From: an uncultured Rhizobiaceae bacterium
GTDB lineage: Bacteria; Pseudomonadota; Alphaproteobacteria; Rhizobiales; Rhizobiaceae
DNA length: 46,610 nucleotides
Direction of reading: 5' to 3'
Assembly (NCBI GenBank): GCA_947259295.1
Contig: CAMYMG010000085.1
Coordinates: forward strand, 1 to 46,610
A model generated the notes under the pieces. That model did not search any database. It was not told where the DNA came from and saw only the letters and a program-made list of their open reading frames with translations. The position numbers and the translations under genes were made by a program. Shown one piece after another: positions 44,673 to 46,610 of the stretch. Position 1 is the stretch's first letter; every line of letters begins with the position of its first letter.

Positions 44673-45131
44673 TCAATTCCGACTGCCGCCAGCTTGCTCG
44701 TTGCGGGGCTTCAGGACCTTGATAGTCTTGCTGCCTACCGCGCACAGCGTGCCGTCCTGGTTCGTGATCTCTGCCTCCATGAAAATCTTGCGTCGGTCGG
44801 GATCGAGTGCCTTGACCCGTACACGGACGGCAATGGTGTCGCCGATGAAGACCGGAGCGATGCATTTGACGGTGAATTCCTGCGCGGCATAGCCGGGCGA
44901 GGAAAGCCGCTTGCCGATCAGTTCCACCGCGCAGCGGGAAATGAACCCGGGCAGCAGAGCGCCATGTGCAACACGCCGCCCCAGGCCCTTGGCGGCGTAG
45001 ACCGCGTTCACATGGTTGGGATGAAAGTCGCCGACGATCCCGGCATAGATGTAGACATCCGACTCCGAGATCGTCTTCTCGATCGTGTGCGTCTCGTCGA
45101 TTTGAAGTCCGTCGAACATGGAGAGTGACAA
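44673..45131 (-). CDS. MaoC-like (R)-hydratase/dehydratase
   Basis: A 152-residue hot-dog-fold protein. The hydratase-2 motif appears as YAGIVGDFHPNHVNAVYAAK with Asp and His conserved, and the downstream GRRVAHGALLPGF completes it. It is expected to add or remove water on an enoyl-CoA. TTG 45131 is chosen as start: GAGGA lies 7 bases upstream, while the in-frame ATG at 45119 has no ribosome site. It leads the operon and lies 22 bases from the LacI-type palindrome. Confidence 0.88.
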   Translation of the reverse strand: MSLSMFDGLQIDETHTIEKTISESDVYIYAGIVGDFHPNHVNAVYAAKGLGRRVAHGALLPGFISRCAVELIGKRLSSPGYAAQEFTVKCIAPVFIGDTIAVRVRVKALDPDRRKIFMEAEITNQDGTLCAVGSKTIKVLKPRNEQAGGSRN

Positions 45132-45152
45132 GATCGATTCCTCGGTCAGTAA

Positions 45153-45174
45153 CTAATGTAAGCGCTTACATTAG
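45153..45174. promoter_or_regulatory. Perfect 22-bp LacI-type operator in front of the catabolic operon
   Basis: Arms CTAATGTAAGC and GCTTACATTAG form an uninterrupted palindrome with the central TGTAAGCGCTTACA typical of LacI/GntR-regulator operators (central CG pair). It ends 22 bases before the TTG start of the MaoC-like gene, so a bound repressor would block the promoter. An 11-base-arm palindrome is expected about 0.01 times by chance in this window. The LacI protein encoded as the fifth gene is the obvious candidate binder. Confidence 0.85.
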
Positions 45175-45671
45175 GCATGGGGAGGGGCCTGCCGTCAAGC
45201 GAACTTGATGGCCTGGCAGGTTCGAGGCCAACGCCAGGATCGATTTCGGCGCGACCTCGAAGCCTGGGGCCGCGAGCGGTACGTCCAGCGCGATGGGGGG
45301 ATCATACGCGTTGCGAACGCTGCGCGCCTGTTTCACAGTCAGGGTCGGCGAGGCTGCGGTTGATGCTCACAAACGGCACCGTTCTCGCAAGCCTTCTAAC
45401 GGAGTTGATGGCGCCTATCCTATCGTCGGAGACAGAGCCCAAAAATGCCGGTACCGCTATGGTCACGGCCCACCGTCTTGATGCCTTTCCAGACAGGATT
45501 GTACAGTGCGGTGCGATCCCACCCTCACCACGGGCATCCGCAGTAGGTGGCGCTACGCCGGACAGGTCGAAGACCGATGCCGTGCCGAAGGTGTTGTCAC
45601 TGGAGACCAGCCTGGCCACCACGCGGCGGCCTCCTCGCCGCGACGACGCACCCGCTCCTGGCGCTTTCTCG
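45175..45671 (-). other. About 500-base region without an intact gene; possible LysR-type remnant
   Basis: Frames on both strands are open but serine/arginine-rich. On the minus strand, within about 45330-45560, the translation SRRWAVTIAVPAFLGSV and INSVRRLARTV resembles the effector-domain end of LysR regulators (RRVAVxVPSF...LIATLPRRLA). The start, the DNA-binding domain and the rest of the effector domain are absent. This is a weak resemblance and could be coincidence. Confidence 0.3.
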
Positions 45672-46319
45672 CTATCCGTCAAATGGCGCGTCGGCGACCA
45701 GGTCGACGGATGACGGCACCTTGTAGCCCGGCACGAAGCGCTCGCCGAAGTCGCGGATGAAATTGTCGTAGGTGGTGCCGGGCACTGTTTCGGCAAAGTG
45801 GCAGAAGCAGCGCGTCATCTTCTTCTTCATGCCGAGGCGGGGGAAGGCTGCGACGATGGCCGCGATCTCCGCCGCGGGAATGTCGGTGTATTGCAGGCCA
45901 ACGAAATCGAGGCAGATGCCGGCGGTGCAGAGCGCCACCTCGGCCTCCTTGTAGAGGCCGATCGACGGGGTGGAGTTGAGCGCGACGCTGTCCCAGATCA
46001 ATTGGGCGCGGCGCTCGCCCACGCCGCGCTCGCGCACGAAGCTGCGCGCCAGGTCGGCGGCCTCGACCTCGAATCGCCGCGGCCCGGCAAAGTTTTCGTT
46101 GAGCGTGATGTCGTGCAGCAGGGTGCCGACCGCGAGCACTTCCGGGTCATGGTCGAGTCCGCGGATCTGGCCGAGGCGCACGGCGAAAAGCCACGACCGG
46201 ACGACGTGATTGTAGAGATAGGGCTCGCAGTGGCTGCGCGCATAGTCCAGCGCCTGGGAGATGAGCGGCGTGTCCGGCACCGAAACGCCGGCGAGTGTGC
46301 GGATTGCGGGTGAATCCAT
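45672..46319 (-). CDS. HD-domain hydrolase, cyanamide-hydratase-like family
   Basis: A 215-residue HD-superfamily protein. Metal-binding residues are His38 (YNHVVRSW), His69 and Asp70 (GTLLHDITL) with a later Asp. The C-terminal half (AAIVAAFPRLGMKKKMTRCF, GTTYDNFIRDFGERFVPGY) matches the family annotated as HD-type cyanamide hydratase/urea hydro-lyase, whose bacterial members mostly have no proven substrate. ATG 46319 has GAAGGAG 9 bases upstream. It lies 47 bases after an SDR gene on the same strand, probably co-transcribed. Confidence 0.85.
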   Translation of the reverse strand: MDSPAIRTLAGVSVPDTPLISQALDYARSHCEPYLYNHVVRSWLFAVRLGQIRGLDHDPEVLAVGTLLHDITLNENFAGPRRFEVEAADLARSFVRERGVGERRAQLIWDSVALNSTPSIGLYKEAEVALCTAGICLDFVGLQYTDIPAAEIAAIVAAFPRLGMKKKMTRCFCHFAETVPGTTYDNFIRDFGERFVPGYKVPSSVDLVADAPFDG

Positions 46320-46366
46320 GACAGTGAACTCCTTCGAGGTGGTTGAATGGTCGCGGGTAGGCAAAC

Positions 46367-46610
46367 TCAGCTCACGGCTAGGCCACCATCGACGGCGATC
46401 ACCTGCCCGGTGACCCATTCGCTATCCGGTTCGGCCAGGTGCAGGATCCAGCGGGCGACGTCGTCGGGCACGCCGCGGCGCTTCAGCGGTATCTGCTCGC
46501 GCTCGGCCTTCTCGACCGCGGCGGCCTGCTCGGGCGACAGGCCCATCATGCCGGTCAGCGCGCCCGATTCGGTCGGCCCCGCGGCCACCGCGTTGACGCG
46601 AACGCCCTGG
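46367..46610 (-). CDS. SDR-family oxidoreductase, C-terminal part, cut by window edge
   Basis: The final 80 residues of a short-chain dehydrogenase: QGVRVNAVAAGPTES, IPLKRRGVPDDVARWILHLA and the closing WVTGQVIAVDGGLAVS are the canonical C-terminal elements. The cofactor motif and the YxxxK catalytic pair lie outside the window, and the frame is open to the edge. It precedes the HD-domain gene. Confidence 0.9.
   Translation of the reverse strand, partial: QGVRVNAVAAGPTESGALTGMMGLSPEQAAAVEKAEREQIPLKRRGVPDDVARWILHLAEPDSEWVTGQVIAVDGGLAVS

Overview
The window looks like a chromosomal segment of a metabolically versatile, aerobic, GC-rich Gram-negative bacterium. It is most likely an alphaproteobacterium of the Hyphomicrobiales (Mesorhizobium or another Phyllobacteriaceae-like rhizobial relative). 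This rests on gene content: many ABC importers and oxidoreductases, a CoxLMS/xanthine-dehydrogenase-type enzyme, a cyanide-insensitive cytochrome bd oxidase with a DUF2474 peptide, a rhizobial-style sulfide/thiosulfate operon, and close head-to-tail gene overlaps. The genus is inference; there is no rRNA or tRNA here to anchor it.

Layout. 1-5.9 kb is a mosaic, accessory-looking block: the tail of an IS3-family transposase, a serine recombinase preceded by a perfect FNR/FixK-type box, a methyltransferase, an L,D-transpeptidase lipoprotein, a PmrAB/QseBC-like two-component system and a decayed dsbD. Two identical-architecture PmrA-type boxes (CTTAAG-N5-CTTAAG) sit upstream of the transpeptidase and of the two-component/dsbD divergent pair. 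5.9-12.3 kb is sulfur-flavoured: a SoxB-like metallophosphatase without signal peptide, then a DUF442 phosphatase-like protein, a split YeeE/YedE transporter, persulfide dioxygenase and a SulP transporter. 12.3-13.9 kb has a small secreted protein and an alpha/beta-hydrolase fused to a LuxR DNA-binding domain.

14.4-18.1 kb is a small integrative element, all on the minus strand: HGGxSTG protein, HTH replication-like protein, AlpA-like regulator, unknown protein and a tyrosine integrase carrying a single-base frameshift in its N-terminal domain. 18.6-22.2 kb encodes a complete ribose-type sugar ABC importer. 22.3-27.0 kb is a polyamine-type ABC importer plus an SDR dehydrogenase, divergent from a LuxR-type regulator; an 18-bp palindrome lies between them.

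28.0-31.8 kb is a molybdenum hydroxylase operon (FAD, 2Fe-2S, Mo subunits and a dedicated MoaD-like protein), divergent from the cyanide-insensitive quinol oxidase operon (CioA, CioB, 30-residue DUF2474 peptide) at 32.2-34.7 kb. A CPA1 antiporter, an Arr rifamycin ADP-ribosyltransferase and a secreted DUF1254/DUF1214 protein follow. 38.7-45.1 kb is a five-gene minus-strand catabolic operon (MaoC-like hydratase, CoA-transferase, fumarate-reductase-like flavoprotein, GMC oxidoreductase, LacI regulator) headed by a perfect 22-bp LacI-type palindrome. An HD-domain cyanamide-hydratase-like protein and the end of an SDR close the window.

The least ordinary parts are the LacI-controlled operon, whose combination of enzymes matches no pathway I can name, the PmrA-box mini-regulon, and the FNR box ahead of a recombinase. 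No CRISPR array, rRNA or tRNA was seen.
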